From NCBI GenBank assembly GCA_927798505.1, contig CAKMNE010000004.1, positions 1 through 24,307 of the forward strand: a DNA stretch of 24,307 nucleotides, given 5' to 3'. Positions 1 through 8,262 of the stretch are shown here, piece by piece. Under the pieces are notes generated by a model that saw only the letters and a program-made list of their open reading frames with translations, searched no databases and was not told the origin of the DNA. This DNA is from an uncultured Bacteroidales bacterium (lineage in GTDB: Bacteria > Bacteroidota > Bacteroidia > Bacteroidales > UBA932). The translations under genes were made by a program, and so were the position numbers. Position 1 is the stretch's first letter. Each line of letters starts with the position of its first letter.

Positions 1-756
1 GCAAAGGAACACCAGACACACTCCCAGTGCAATCCCCAGGAACACAAACAGTGCATCCAGCAGGCGTGTCATCCCTGCAATGTAATCCTCATTGGCGATA
101 TCCCTGATGCCATTGGTAAAAGGCACCCCAGGAATCAAAGGAATAATCGAACCTATAATCATGTTCGGAAGGGACTCCCCGAAGCCAAAACTCTGGAAAG
201 CAAAGCAAAGCCCGGTCGCAAAAGCCGCACCGGCAATGTTCACCACAATCTTCGACACCCCCGGCTTCCCGATCAGCAGCACCACAGCCCACACCAGAAG
301 GCCCACCACGAAAGCAGCCGCGCTGTCCAGCCAGCCGCCCCCGAAGAGAATGCAGAAGCCTGCACTGCCGAAAGCCGAACCCAAAACTTGCTCCCAGAAA
401 GGCTTTGCGGGCTTGCGGCGGATCTCCTCCACCTTGAGCCGCGCCTCCCGGAGAGTGTATTTGTCTGCGGCAATATCCCTGGACAACTGGTTGATTTCAG
501 CAATCTTCTCCATCTGGGCGCCCTTCAGCGGGATATACTCCACATTGGCATAACGCTCACTTCCTCCGGCATTGCCGGTGGTGAAAATACCATTGCTCAG
601 CACGAAGAAATTGCTCTGGGTCGCGCCGTAGTGGGAGGAAATCCTTTCCATAGTCTCCTCCACGCGGGCAATCTCAGCTCCGTTTTCCAGAAGCACGTGG
701 CCTGCCTGAGCGGCCACCTCAAGGGCTTCAGACAGATTGTTCTTAGTTTCTTCCAT
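1..756 (-). CDS. ThrE-type threonine/serine exporter subunit (DUF1212), 3' end outside window
   Basis: The reading frame opens at an ATG at 756 and stays open for 252 codons to the left edge, so the end is not seen. The first 115 or so residues are polar and helical, with a GNAGGSERYANVEYIPLKG stretch. They are followed by several hydrophobic segments starting around residue 123 and by the motif IPGVPFTNGIRDIANEDYIAG. This layout of a soluble N-terminal part, then membrane helices, then a P-G-x-x-x-x-N-G-I-R-D loop matches the ThrE_1/DUF1212 half of threonine/serine exporters. In many bacteria the second half (DUF3815) is a separate downstream gene, which would lie beyond the edge. The start overlaps the end of truB by 14 bases, so it probably belongs to the same transcript. 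The family is fairly sure; the transported substrate is inferred from the family only. Confidence 0.8.
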   Translation of the reverse strand, partial: MEETKNNLSEALEVAAQAGHVLLENGAEIARVEETMERISSHYGATQSNFFVLSNGIFTTGNAGGSERYANVEYIPLKGAQMEKIAEINQLSRDIAADKYTLREARLKVEEIRRKPAKPFWEQVLGSAFGSAGFCILFGGGWLDSAAAFVVGLLVWAVVLLIGKPGVSKIVVNIAGAAFATGLCFAFQSFGFGESLPNMIIGSIIPLIPGVPFTNGIRDIANEDYIAGMTRLLDALFVFLGIALGVCLVFLC

Positions 757-1591
757 CTTGGTTAAACAGTTCCATTACCTCTTCAAGAGTCAGTGCCTCT
801 TCGATAGTGAAACCTCCGTTGCCCGTCCTGCGAAGCGAACTGAGGAAGGCCCCGCTGCCGAGCGCCTCTCCAAGGTCACGGGCGAGTGCGCGGATATATG
901 TCCCCTTCGAGCAGTCCACCCTGAGCATAGCGGTAGGGAGCCTGCGGCCCGAAATGTCGGCAACCCTGATGCGTCCCTTCCCGTCGTCAAAAACCGTCTG
1001 CTCCGGGGCGGAGTCCATCCACTGCTCCATCTTGAGAGAGTAGATGGTGATGCGGTTTGCCTGAATGATATCAGTGTCTTCCAGCGGCAGTCCTTCACGC
1101 AGGCGATGGCGCGCCAGCTCATAGGCCCTCACCCCATCGACCGACTTGGCGGAAAAGAGCGGCGCCACCTGCTCCTGCTCTCCCTCGAAGGAGGGCAGTA
1201 CAGCCTCGAGCGCCTCCCTGCTCACCCCATCCAGAGGGTACTGGGCGTCAATGTCCTTTTCCAGGTCATAAGAGGGCGTAGTGGCGCCGAACGACACTCC
1301 GGCAAGGTACTGCTTGCGCGAACGCTGCAGCTCCTCGGCCTTGCGGGTGGCGGAACCTATGCACACCAGCAGTATGCCGGTGGCCAGAGGATCCAGGGTC
1401 CCGGCGTGCCCCACTTTCAGGTTTTTCTTCCCGAAATGCCGGCAGGCCGCATACTTGACCTTGCGGAGCACATCCGCCGAAGTCCAGCGGTAAGGCTTGT
1501 CTATTGGGAGGATTATGCCTTCCGGATAATCCTCGATGTTATTGCTGAACGGGGATCTTTTCAATTCTTCTGAGATGTCTTCCTGCCGCAA
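743..1591 (-). CDS. truB: tRNA pseudouridine(55) synthase TruB
   Basis: TruB isomerises U55 in the T-loop of tRNAs to pseudouridine in the cytoplasm. The 282-residue product carries the family signature KVGHAGTLDPLATG at about residues 59-72, with the catalytic aspartate at D67, preceded by the first strand GIILPIDKP (residues 25-33). The chosen ATG at 1591 lies 53 bases inside the end of rpiB, a long overlap. About 20 residues precede the first recognisable TruB strand, so a shorter form is possible, for example from the in-frame TTG at codon 10 (1564). The 3' end overlaps the next gene (ThrE-like) by 14 bases. It is probably co-transcribed with rpiB and gltX at the distal end of the division cluster. 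Confidence 0.95.
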   Translation of the reverse strand: MRQEDISEELKRSPFSNNIEDYPEGIILPIDKPYRWTSADVLRKVKYAACRHFGKKNLKVGHAGTLDPLATGILLVCIGSATRKAEELQRSRKQYLAGVSFGATTPSYDLEKDIDAQYPLDGVSREALEAVLPSFEGEQEQVAPLFSAKSVDGVRAYELARHRLREGLPLEDTDIIQANRITIYSLKMEQWMDSAPEQTVFDDGKGRIRVADISGRRLPTAMLRVDCSKGTYIRALARDLGEALGSGAFLSSLRRTGNGGFTIEEALTLEEVMELFNQDGRN

Positions 1592-1973
1592 ATTCAGAGT
1601 CCAGCCAGGCGCGCAGGATTGCGCAGGCCATTCTGTAGGATATGAACCGGGCCGGCATCACAAGCACATTGGCATTGTTGTGCTCCTTCACGAGCTTGCC
1701 TACCTCCACGTTCCAGGCCAGGCCGGCGCGCACTCCCTTGTGGTGGTTGAGCGTGATGGCCATGCCGTTGCCTGTACCGCAAAGGGCCACTCCCAGATCC
1801 ACATCCCCCTTCTCGACGGCAAAGCCCAGAGGGTGGGCGACATCAGGGTAGTCCATGCTCTCGGTAGAGTCTGTGCCGAAGTTCACAACCTCGATGCCGC
1901 GGCGCTCCAGGAACTTTATCAGTTTCGCCTTGTACTCCACGCCCGCGTGGTCGCTGCAGATTCCTATTTTCAT
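1539..1973 (-). CDS. rpiB: Ribose-5-phosphate isomerase B
   Basis: RpiB interconverts ribose 5-phosphate and ribulose 5-phosphate in the non-oxidative pentose phosphate pathway. The 144-residue protein has the usual family length. It shows the N-terminal SDHAG motif (D8, H9), the catalytic cysteine C65 in CGTGNGM, and H98 in KEHNNANV, which align with Cys65 and His98 of the RpiB/LacAB family. The start is one base after the gltX stop, as expected for a co-transcribed gene. The last 53 bases overlap the annotated truB start. LacA/LacB subunits are related, but the single-gene context and conserved residues favour RpiB. Confidence 0.95.
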   Translation of the reverse strand: MKIGICSDHAGVEYKAKLIKFLERRGIEVVNFGTDSTESMDYPDVAHPLGFAVEKGDVDLGVALCGTGNGMAITLNHHKGVRAGLAWNVEVGKLVKEHNNANVLVMPARFISYRMACAILRAWLDSEFAAGRHLRRIEKIPVQQ

Positions 1974-1974
1974 A

Positions 1975-3492
1975 TCAAGCGTTGATTATGCCGCCAAGCA
2001 CCTCGACGCGGCGCACTGCCTCCTGAGTGCCTATGCAGCTGATGATTTCGTGTATCCCGAGTCCGGAGCCGCTGCCGGTCAGGGCCAGGCGTATGCAGTT
2101 CATAACCTTGCCCATAGGCCACTCGCGGCCGCGTATGTAGCTCTCCAGGTCCTCGCCGCTGGTGATGGCTTCGTGAGCCATGGCCCAGTTCTCAGGCGTG
2201 CCGAACTTGCGCAGGTCCTTCTCCACATAGTCTGAAGGAGCCACGAAGAGGTAAGGGGCTATGGTCCAGAAGTCCGCCACGAAGGTAGCGCGGTCCTTGA
2301 TGAGACCCACAACCTTTTCCACATAGGCAGGGTCCGCCTCTACGCCGTGGGCCTTGAGCACAGGCTCATAGAGCGAAGCGAGCTCCTCATCGCTCTTGGC
2401 GCGCAGGTACTCCTTGTTGAACCATTTGGCCTTGTCCGGATTGAACTTCGCGCCGCTCTTGCCCACCTTTTCGATGCGGAAGGCCTCGATGAGCTCCTGC
2501 ATTGAGAAAAGCTCCTGCTCCGTGCCCGGATTCCAGCCGAGCATGGCCAGCAGGTTCACGAAGGCCTCAGGGAAGTAGCCGTCCTCGCGGTAGCCGTGGT
2601 AGGTCTCGCCGTCGGAGTTCACCCAGTTGAGAGGGAAGACAGGGAAGCCCATCTTGTCGCCGTCCCTCTTGGAGAGCTTGCCGTTGCCCACAGGCTTGAG
2701 CAGAAGCGGAAGATGCGCGAAGCGCGGCATAGTGTCCTGCCAGCCGAAAGCCTCGTAGAGAAGGTAGTGCAGCGGCAGGGAAGGCAGCCACTCTTCGCCT
2801 CGGATGACCTCGGTGATTTCCATCAGATGGTCGTCCACTATGTTGGCCAGATGGTAGGTCGGCAGCTCGTCGGCCCTTTTCCAAAGCACCTTGTCGTCCA
2901 GGGTTGAGGTGTTGACCTCCACGTGTCCGCGGATCAGGTCGTCCATGGCCACTACTCTGTCCTCAGGCATCTTGAAGCGCACGGTCCAGTCGCTGGTCTG
3001 GGAGAGCAGCCTTGCCACCTCGTCGGAAGGCAGGGTGAGGGAGTTGCGCAGGCTCTTGCGGGACTCGTAGTTGTAGATGAAGGTCTGGCCCTGGCTTTCG
3101 GCCTCGGCGCGCCTTGCGTCCAGCTCCTCGGAGGAGTCGAAGGCGTAGTAGGCCCAGCCCGCCTCAACCAGCTGCTCGGCGTACTTGCGGTAGATGCCGC
3201 GCCTCTGGCTCTGGCGATATGGTGCATGCGGATGGCGCTCGCTCGGCGTCTCTACCACCTTGCCGTTCTCATCCACTCCCTCGTCGGGGATGATGCCGCA
3301 CCAGTTCAGGGCTTCGATAATGTACTGTTCCGCTCCCGGCACGAAGCGATGGGAGTCGGTATCCTCGATACGGATGATGAAGTCACCTCCGTTCTGCTTG
3401 GCGTAAAGGTAATTGTAAAGTGCGGTGCGCACCCCTCCCATATGAAGAGGTCCGGTAGGGGATGGCGCAAATCTTACTCTTGTCTTTCTCAT
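1975..3492 (-). CDS. gltX: Glutamate-tRNA ligase
   Basis: This class I aminoacyl-tRNA synthetase charges tRNA-Glu. The 505-residue product starts RVRFAPSPTGPLHMGG, with the HIGH-type motif at residues 17-20 (HMGG), and carries the KMSKS-type loop as KLSKR at 272-276. The anticodon-binding helical region follows. The ATG overlaps the ftsZ stop by 4 bases and the stop is one base before rpiB, so it reads as part of the division-gene transcript. Specificity for Glu rather than Gln is taken from the family and the GltX-like length. Whether it also charges tRNA-Gln (non-discriminating type, needing GatCAB) cannot be told from this window. Confidence 0.96.
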   Translation of the reverse strand: MRKTRVRFAPSPTGPLHMGGVRTALYNYLYAKQNGGDFIIRIEDTDSHRFVPGAEQYIIEALNWCGIIPDEGVDENGKVVETPSERHPHAPYRQSQRRGIYRKYAEQLVEAGWAYYAFDSSEELDARRAEAESQGQTFIYNYESRKSLRNSLTLPSDEVARLLSQTSDWTVRFKMPEDRVVAMDDLIRGHVEVNTSTLDDKVLWKRADELPTYHLANIVDDHLMEITEVIRGEEWLPSLPLHYLLYEAFGWQDTMPRFAHLPLLLKPVGNGKLSKRDGDKMGFPVFPLNWVNSDGETYHGYREDGYFPEAFVNLLAMLGWNPGTEQELFSMQELIEAFRIEKVGKSGAKFNPDKAKWFNKEYLRAKSDEELASLYEPVLKAHGVEADPAYVEKVVGLIKDRATFVADFWTIAPYLFVAPSDYVEKDLRKFGTPENWAMAHEAITSGEDLESYIRGREWPMGKVMNCIRLALTGSGSGLGIHEIISCIGTQEAVRRVEVLGGIINA

Positions 3493-4718
3493 TTCTGTAT
3501 TCTTCTGATTGCAGGTGTGAGTTCCAGTTCCCCCAGTTTGCTGTCCTCTGTGGTGAGGAGTACGGGCGGGTTTTCCGGATCGTACTTGAATCTGGACTTG
3601 TTTGCGGCTGTGTTGAATCCTATATGTGAGGTCGTATCCAGTGGAATTTCAATCGATTTGCCTCCTGACTTGTCAAAGACATAGTCGGAAGTTATAGGAA
3701 TGATGGTGCCTGCATCCACGTCCGGGCCCAGAACGGCATTGATTCTGAAGCCTGTTGCAATTGCGGTGATGTGAATGGTGTCCCCGATTTCCGGGTCGTC
3801 ATCCCAAATGAGTCCGTGCTTGAAATTGTTGGCTCCTCCGGTGTAGGAGGCTATCTTCTCGTTGATTTCGCTCAAGTCGTTCATCGTCAATCCCTTTTCG
3901 TTGTTGCCTGAGGTTATGTTGACGAGTACGTTCTTGGCCGTCTTAAGGTCGAAGTCGTTGAGCAGAGGTGACTCGAAAGCCTGCTTGATGGCATCGTCGA
4001 TGCGGTTTGGACCGCTACCGGTTCCGCACCCCATCAGAGCCATTCCGCTGCCGCGCATCATGGTCTGTATATCCTCGAAATCGACATTGATGTAGCCTGG
4101 TTTCTTGATGATTTCAATAATGCCCCTTACGGCAGTGGCCAGCACCTCGTCCGCTTTAGGGAAGGCATCCTGGATGAGGTGGTCCCCGAAGAACTCGTAG
4201 AGCTTCTCATTGTTGATGATGATGAGGCTGTCCACATTCTTCTCCAGATCGTGTATGCCGTCAACCGCCCTGGAGAGAACCTCGCGTCCTTCATTGCGGA
4301 AAGGCAGGGTAACAACGGCCACGGTCAGGATTCCCTTGTCCTTGGCAAGCTTGGCTATGACCGGAGTGGCTCCGGTGCCGGTGCCTCCACCCATTCCGGC
4401 TGTGATGAAGAGCATCTTGGTGTTGTCATCAAGCACCTTGAGCGCAATTTCGTCCTGGCTTTCAATAGCCGCATTGCGACCCTTGGTAGGGTTGGTTCCT
4501 GCTCCCAGACCTTTGCCCATCTGGATTTTCACAGGGACTTCGCTGCGTCCCAGGGCCTGGGCATCGGTGTTGCAGACAACAAAGCTGCAACCCTGGATGT
4601 TCTTGCGGTACATGTAGTTGACTGCATTGCATCCGCCTCCACCGACTCCGAGCACTTTGATTATTGCATCCGAAGTAGGCCAGTCAACAGGCGCTATCAT
4701 AATATTGTCTTCCATCAT
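3489..4718 (-). CDS. ftsZ: Cell division protein FtsZ
   Basis: FtsZ is the tubulin-like GTPase that polymerises into the Z-ring at mid-cell. The 409-residue protein has the glycine-rich GVGGGGCNAVN stretch (residues 24-34), the tubulin signature GMGGGTGTGATP (108-119), and the T7 synergy loop NVDFEDIQ (211-218) with catalytic aspartates D213 and D216. The globular part ends near ITAIATGF (about 317-324). A short linker leads to the C-terminal peptide LTPAIRRIQK, which fits the conserved tail that binds FtsA. The start lies 5 bases after ftsA and the end overlaps gltX by 4 bases. Two ATGs are adjacent (4718 and 4715) and either could be used. Confidence 0.98.
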   Translation of the reverse strand: MMEDNIMIAPVDWPTSDAIIKVLGVGGGGCNAVNYMYRKNIQGCSFVVCNTDAQALGRSEVPVKIQMGKGLGAGTNPTKGRNAAIESQDEIALKVLDDNTKMLFITAGMGGGTGTGATPVIAKLAKDKGILTVAVVTLPFRNEGREVLSRAVDGIHDLEKNVDSLIIINNEKLYEFFGDHLIQDAFPKADEVLATAVRGIIEIIKKPGYINVDFEDIQTMMRGSGMALMGCGTGSGPNRIDDAIKQAFESPLLNDFDLKTAKNVLVNITSGNNEKGLTMNDLSEINEKIASYTGGANNFKHGLIWDDDPEIGDTIHITAIATGFRINAVLGPDVDAGTIIPITSDYVFDKSGGKSIEIPLDTTSHIGFNTAANKSRFKYDPENPPVLLTTEDSKLGELELTPAIRRIQK

Positions 4719-4723
4719 ATCGC

Positions 4724-6181
4724 TTATTCCTTTTCATTGTCATCGTCGGATGAACCAAGTGATTCGAAGAGGCCCTCGACATTTGTTGCCAGCTTGGATA
4801 CAAAGGAAAGCTTCTTCTTGCCTCGCTTCTTTTCGTTTTTCTCCTTCTTGCCCTTCTTGCCCTGTTCCTGCCGGAAGATTTCTTCGTCCTGGAAGAGTGT
4901 TCCGGTGCTTTCTGCTCCGGTAATCACCGTTTCGGCGCTCTCCGTTTCTGTGGCCTCCGTTCCCGTGGCCTCGGTTTCAGGTTCGGCAACTTCATTTCCG
5001 CAGTTGAGATGAACATTGTCTTTCAGGGCAGAAACCATTGCAAGTTGGGATGCTGCAGATGTCTGCTCTATCTCTTCGCAGCCTTCTGTCAGCACTCCGC
5101 CTCCGTGCGGACAGGCTATGCGGCAGTTCACCCCGGACATATCCGCAAAGAGGGAGGCGCAGCTGAGGATTTCGCTTCCGCCTCCGATCAGCACAATGCC
5201 GCCTCGCAGATTGTTGGAATATCCGCTTTCCCCGATCAGATGCAGGACGGCTTCCGCAATCTCGTGCATGCGGCTTCCGATAATCTCGGAAAGGTACTTG
5301 ACCGGCAACTGCTGGCAGTCACCGGTACGGCTGTCCTCGATCTGGAGGATTTTTTCGCTAAGAGAGAGCAGCCTGTCAGGCATACAGCCTCCGTAGCCGA
5401 GCTTTATGTTTTCCGCGAGGGATTCCTGAATGCCGCACTCCTGGCGTATGTCATTGGTGACAGACTTGCCTCCGAACGGGAAGGAGGCATAGCTGCGCAT
5501 CACTCCCCTGTAGAACACCGAAACGGAGGTAATGCCCCCTCCGATTTCCACAAGGGCAACTCCGTGCTCCTTTTCGTCCTCGGTCAGCACGCAGTCTGCC
5601 TCGATTTCAGGGACGAACAGAGCCTCGCTCACTGCAATCCCTAGTTCGTTGGTCAGTTTGTCAATATTGCTGACCGGCTTCTTGGGCCCGGAGAAAATCA
5701 GGAAACGTCCTGTCAGCACCGAGCCTGTTACGCCCACCACATCGTCCTCGCTTACCTGGAAAAGGTCATCGGTGGAGTAGGATTGGGCTACTGACCCATA
5801 GACCTGATAGTCGGCAGGCAGATTTGCGCTGTAGTCGTTGCGGGCCATTTCTTTGAGGGAAGCCACCTCCTCCTCGCTGATATATTCGTCGCTGTCGCTT
5901 CTTCTGGTGGAGAATTCCACACTCTCCGCTTTTACATTCCATCTCGGAAGGGCAACGGCAATGCTGTTTATGCTGATGGCGAGGGATTCCTGCGCATCGG
6001 CAATCAGCGTGCGAAGTGGTCCGCACGCCTTCTTGGGATTGAAGATATTGCCCCTTAGCACACCTTCCGAAGGCAGTTCCCGGTAGTAGAGAACCTGAGC
6101 TGTTCCATTATCGACCTTGCTGACGGACAAGGAGGTCTTGGAAGACCCGAAATCGACAGCCGCAATCAATCTTTCCTGCAT
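4724..6181 (-). CDS. ftsA: Cell division protein FtsA, with repeat-containing C-terminal extension
   Basis: FtsA is an actin-fold ATPase that tethers FtsZ to the membrane and recruits later division proteins. Nucleotide-binding motifs are visible: phosphate 1 AVDFGSSKTS (8-17), phosphate 2 LVEIGGGITSV (210-220) and the adenosine motif GGIVLIGGGSEI (327-338). The core ends near residue 388. After it comes a Thr/Glu-rich linker of five degenerate 5-residue repeats (402-426), a strongly basic run (442-457), and then an amphipathic helix (458-475, hydrophobic at L458, F460, V461, L464, V468, L471, F472, L475) followed by an acidic tail. The helix is the probable membrane-targeting sequence. At 485 residues it is longer than E. 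coli FtsA (about 420), because of the tail. The start overlaps ftsQ by 16 bases. Confidence 0.95.
   Translation of the reverse strand: MQERLIAAVDFGSSKTSLSVSKVDNGTAQVLYYRELPSEGVLRGNIFNPKKACGPLRTLIADAQESLAISINSIAVALPRWNVKAESVEFSTRRSDSDEYISEEEVASLKEMARNDYSANLPADYQVYGSVAQSYSTDDLFQVSEDDVVGVTGSVLTGRFLIFSGPKKPVSNIDKLTNELGIAVSEALFVPEIEADCVLTEDEKEHGVALVEIGGGITSVSVFYRGVMRSYASFPFGGKSVTNDIRQECGIQESLAENIKLGYGGCMPDRLLSLSEKILQIEDSRTGDCQQLPVKYLSEIIGSRMHEIAEAVLHLIGESGYSNNLRGGIVLIGGGSEILSCASLFADMSGVNCRIACPHGGGVLTEGCEEIEQTSAASQLAMVSALKDNVHLNCGNEVAEPETEATGTEATETESAETVITGAESTGTLFQDEEIFRQEQGKKGKKEKNEKKRGKKKLSFVSKLATNVEGLFESLGSSDDDNEKE
4898..4978 (-). repeat. 15-bp degenerate coding repeat in the FtsA linker
   Basis: Residues 402-426 of FtsA read as five consecutive pentapeptides: ETEAT, GTEAT, ETESA, ETVIT, GAEST. 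At DNA level this is a degenerate 15-bp tandem repeat; the two best-preserved copies share the GAGGCCAC core. Such in-frame repeats can change copy number by replication slippage without breaking the frame. Confidence 0.75.
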
Positions 6182-6906
6182 ATTATTTGTCCTTTATATT
6201 TTAATATCACTGTTGTGTATGGGTCGTCCGCACTGCACTTGGGCAGAATGCGTTTGTAGTACTTTTCCAAAGCGGCGAGTTTTCCGGCTTCATCGGAGAA
6301 GTCGCCCCAGATGAAACGGGTCTGTTCGGAACAGAGTATGAAATCCCCTTCATCATTCACCTCATAGCCCACAATCCTGTCTTTCCAAACGGGGCTTGAG
6401 CTGAATCTGGTGACCATCCCGATTGCGCTGTGCAGCCAGTCAGAGTCAAAGCCCTTCTTCAAATCGCTGTCTATTACAGGGACCGGGGCCTCGTAATTGT
6501 CTCCAAGGGGGAAGATATAGCCTTCAGCGTCAACATAGTAGCCTTCGGAAGCTTTGTTGAAACGCAAGACCGGAGTTCTCTGAACCACATCCACGTGGAG
6601 CACGCCGTCGCCGGTTACCCAGGCTTCGCAGCCCTTTACCGCGTCCTTTGAGCAAATCAGACGCTCAATCCTGTCCAGGCCTATAGAATCAATTCTCTCT
6701 CCCCGGCAGATTCCGTAGGAGCGCAAAATGAAGGAATTAATCTGCTCCGCCGTGACAAACTTCTCTCCTCCGACAATATTCACGCGCAGCTCCGAGCAGG
6801 AGGTCTGATGCCTCTTCCGGGCCGAGATGTACAGCAACGTGCCCATCCCAGCAAAGAATGCCAGGAAGAACAGGGTCTGCAATGTGATTCTTACTGCGCG
6901 TTTCAT
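6166..6906 (-). CDS. ftsQ: Cell division protein FtsQ/DivIB
   Basis: FtsQ is a bitopic division protein that links cytoplasmic and periplasmic parts of the divisome. The 246-residue product has a short basic N-terminus (MKRAVR), one membrane segment at about residues 8-27, then an extracytoplasmic part. The first region after the membrane (about 39-110, starting LRVNIVGGEKFVTAEQINSFI) fits a POTRA domain, followed by the FtsQ beta domain with YYVDAEGYIFPLG. The start is 3 bases after the murC stop and the end overlaps ftsA by 16 bases. Sequence conservation in this family is low, so the call rests on topology, the POTRA-like start and the position between murC and ftsA. Confidence 0.88.
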   Translation of the reverse strand: MKRAVRITLQTLFFLAFFAGMGTLLYISARKRHQTSCSELRVNIVGGEKFVTAEQINSFILRSYGICRGERIDSIGLDRIERLICSKDAVKGCEAWVTGDGVLHVDVVQRTPVLRFNKASEGYYVDAEGYIFPLGDNYEAPVPVIDSDLKKGFDSDWLHSAIGMVTRFSSSPVWKDRIVGYEVNDEGDFILCSEQTRFIWGDFSDEAGKLAALEKYYKRILPKCSADDPYTTVILKYKGQIICRKD

Positions 6907-6909
6907 AAT

Positions 6910-8262
6910 CTAAATCCGTTTCCTGTATATTTCTGCAATCGGCTCCACCAGTCTGTCGATATCACCGGCTCCAAAGCTGACCACCACATCCGCCTGAGTG
7001 TCTTTTTCCACCCAGTCAAGCAGTTCTTCCTTGTGCAGCAGCATCTTCTGCGGGACGCTTATATCCTTGAGTATCAGGTTGGAGTCAACTCCTTCTATCG
7101 GCAGCTCCCTGGCGGGATATATGTCCAGAAGCACCACCCTGTCGGCAAGGCTCAGGGCCTGCGCAAACCCGGCTGCAAAATCCCTGGTCCTGGTGTAGAG
7201 GTGAGGCTGGAAGATGGCGGTAAGCTTTCTTCCGGGGAAGATTTCCCTTATGGAAGATATGCTTGCGGCTAGCTCCGCCGGATGGTGGGCATAGTCGTCT
7301 ATGAAGGTAAGTGCAGGGGTATTGACATATTCTTCCAGACGGCGCTTGGCCCCCATAAAGCTGCCCGTGGCCTCGCGCACTGCCTGAGGGTCAACTCCGT
7401 GGCAGAGGGCAATGGCAGCGGCTGCAATGCTGTTCTCCACATTGAGCCTGCCGAGCGTTCCCACCCTTATGTCCTTTACCACACCCTGAGGCGTCACAAG
7501 GTCATAGGTATAGTGCCCGTCCGGGCTCAGCCTGAGATTGCTTGCGTGGAAATCGGCCCTCGTGTCATCGATGTGGTAGCTGTACATCTTCGCTGCGGTC
7601 ACCGAGCTGTCCAGAGGCAGGCCCAGCTTGTGAATCAGCACTCCGCTGACCTGGGAAGCGAAAATCCTGTAGGCCTGCTGCACGTGCTCAAGGTCGCCGT
7701 AGATGTCCAGATGGTCGGCATCCATTGCGGTGATGGCGGCTATTTGCGGATGGAGCTGATGGAAGGAGCGGTCGAACTCGTCCGCCTCTGCCACAACAAC
7801 GCTGTTGTGGCTCATAAGCATATTGGTGCCGTAGTTGCGGGAGATGCCTCCAAGGAAGGCGGAGCATCCCTCACCGCAGGCAGTGAGTATATGTGCCACA
7901 AGAGTGGAAGTCGTTGTCTTTCCGTGAGTTCCCGCAACGGCCAGGCAGCACTGTCCATCGGTGATTTCACCCAGAATCTGTGAGCGCTTCACCAGTTTGT
8001 AGCCGCCTTCGCGCACAGCCCGCATTTCGCCGAGCTCCGCGGGAATGGCGGGAGTATAGACCACGAGCGTGTCCTCCCTGTCCTGCGGAATCAAATCCGG
8101 GCGGTCTTCGTAGTGCACGGCTATCCCTTCCTGCTCAAGCTTGCGGGTAAGCTCGCTCTCCGTTCTGTCGTAGCCGCTGACCTCAAGTCCCTTGAACTTG
8201 AAGTAACGGGCTATGGCGCTCATTCCTATTCCGCCTATTCCTATGAAATAAACTCTTTTCAC
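6910..8262 (-). CDS. murC: UDP-N-acetylmuramate-L-alanine ligase MurC
   Basis: MurC adds L-alanine to UDP-MurNAc, the first step of stem-peptide synthesis in the cytoplasm. The GTG at 8262 is chosen as start: it overlaps the murG stop as GTGA and puts the Rossmann motif KRVYFIGIGGIGMSAIARYF right at the N-terminus, giving 450 residues, the normal family size. The frame is open further upstream to an ATG at 8523, but those 87 extra codons lie entirely inside murG and encode a Gly/Arg-rich sequence unlike any Mur ligase. The ATP loop GTHGKTT is at residues 111-117. The end is 3 bases before ftsQ. Confidence 0.96.
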   Translation of the reverse strand: MKRVYFIGIGGIGMSAIARYFKFKGLEVSGYDRTESELTRKLEQEGIAVHYEDRPDLIPQDREDTLVVYTPAIPAELGEMRAVREGGYKLVKRSQILGEITDGQCCLAVAGTHGKTTTSTLVAHILTACGEGCSAFLGGISRNYGTNMLMSHNSVVVAEADEFDRSFHQLHPQIAAITAMDADHLDIYGDLEHVQQAYRIFASQVSGVLIHKLGLPLDSSVTAAKMYSYHIDDTRADFHASNLRLSPDGHYTYDLVTPQGVVKDIRVGTLGRLNVENSIAAAAIALCHGVDPQAVREATGSFMGAKRRLEEYVNTPALTFIDDYAHHPAELAASISSIREIFPGRKLTAIFQPHLYTRTRDFAAGFAQALSLADRVVLLDIYPARELPIEGVDSNLILKDISVPQKMLLHKEELLDWVEKDTQADVVVSFGAGDIDRLVEPIAEIYRKRI

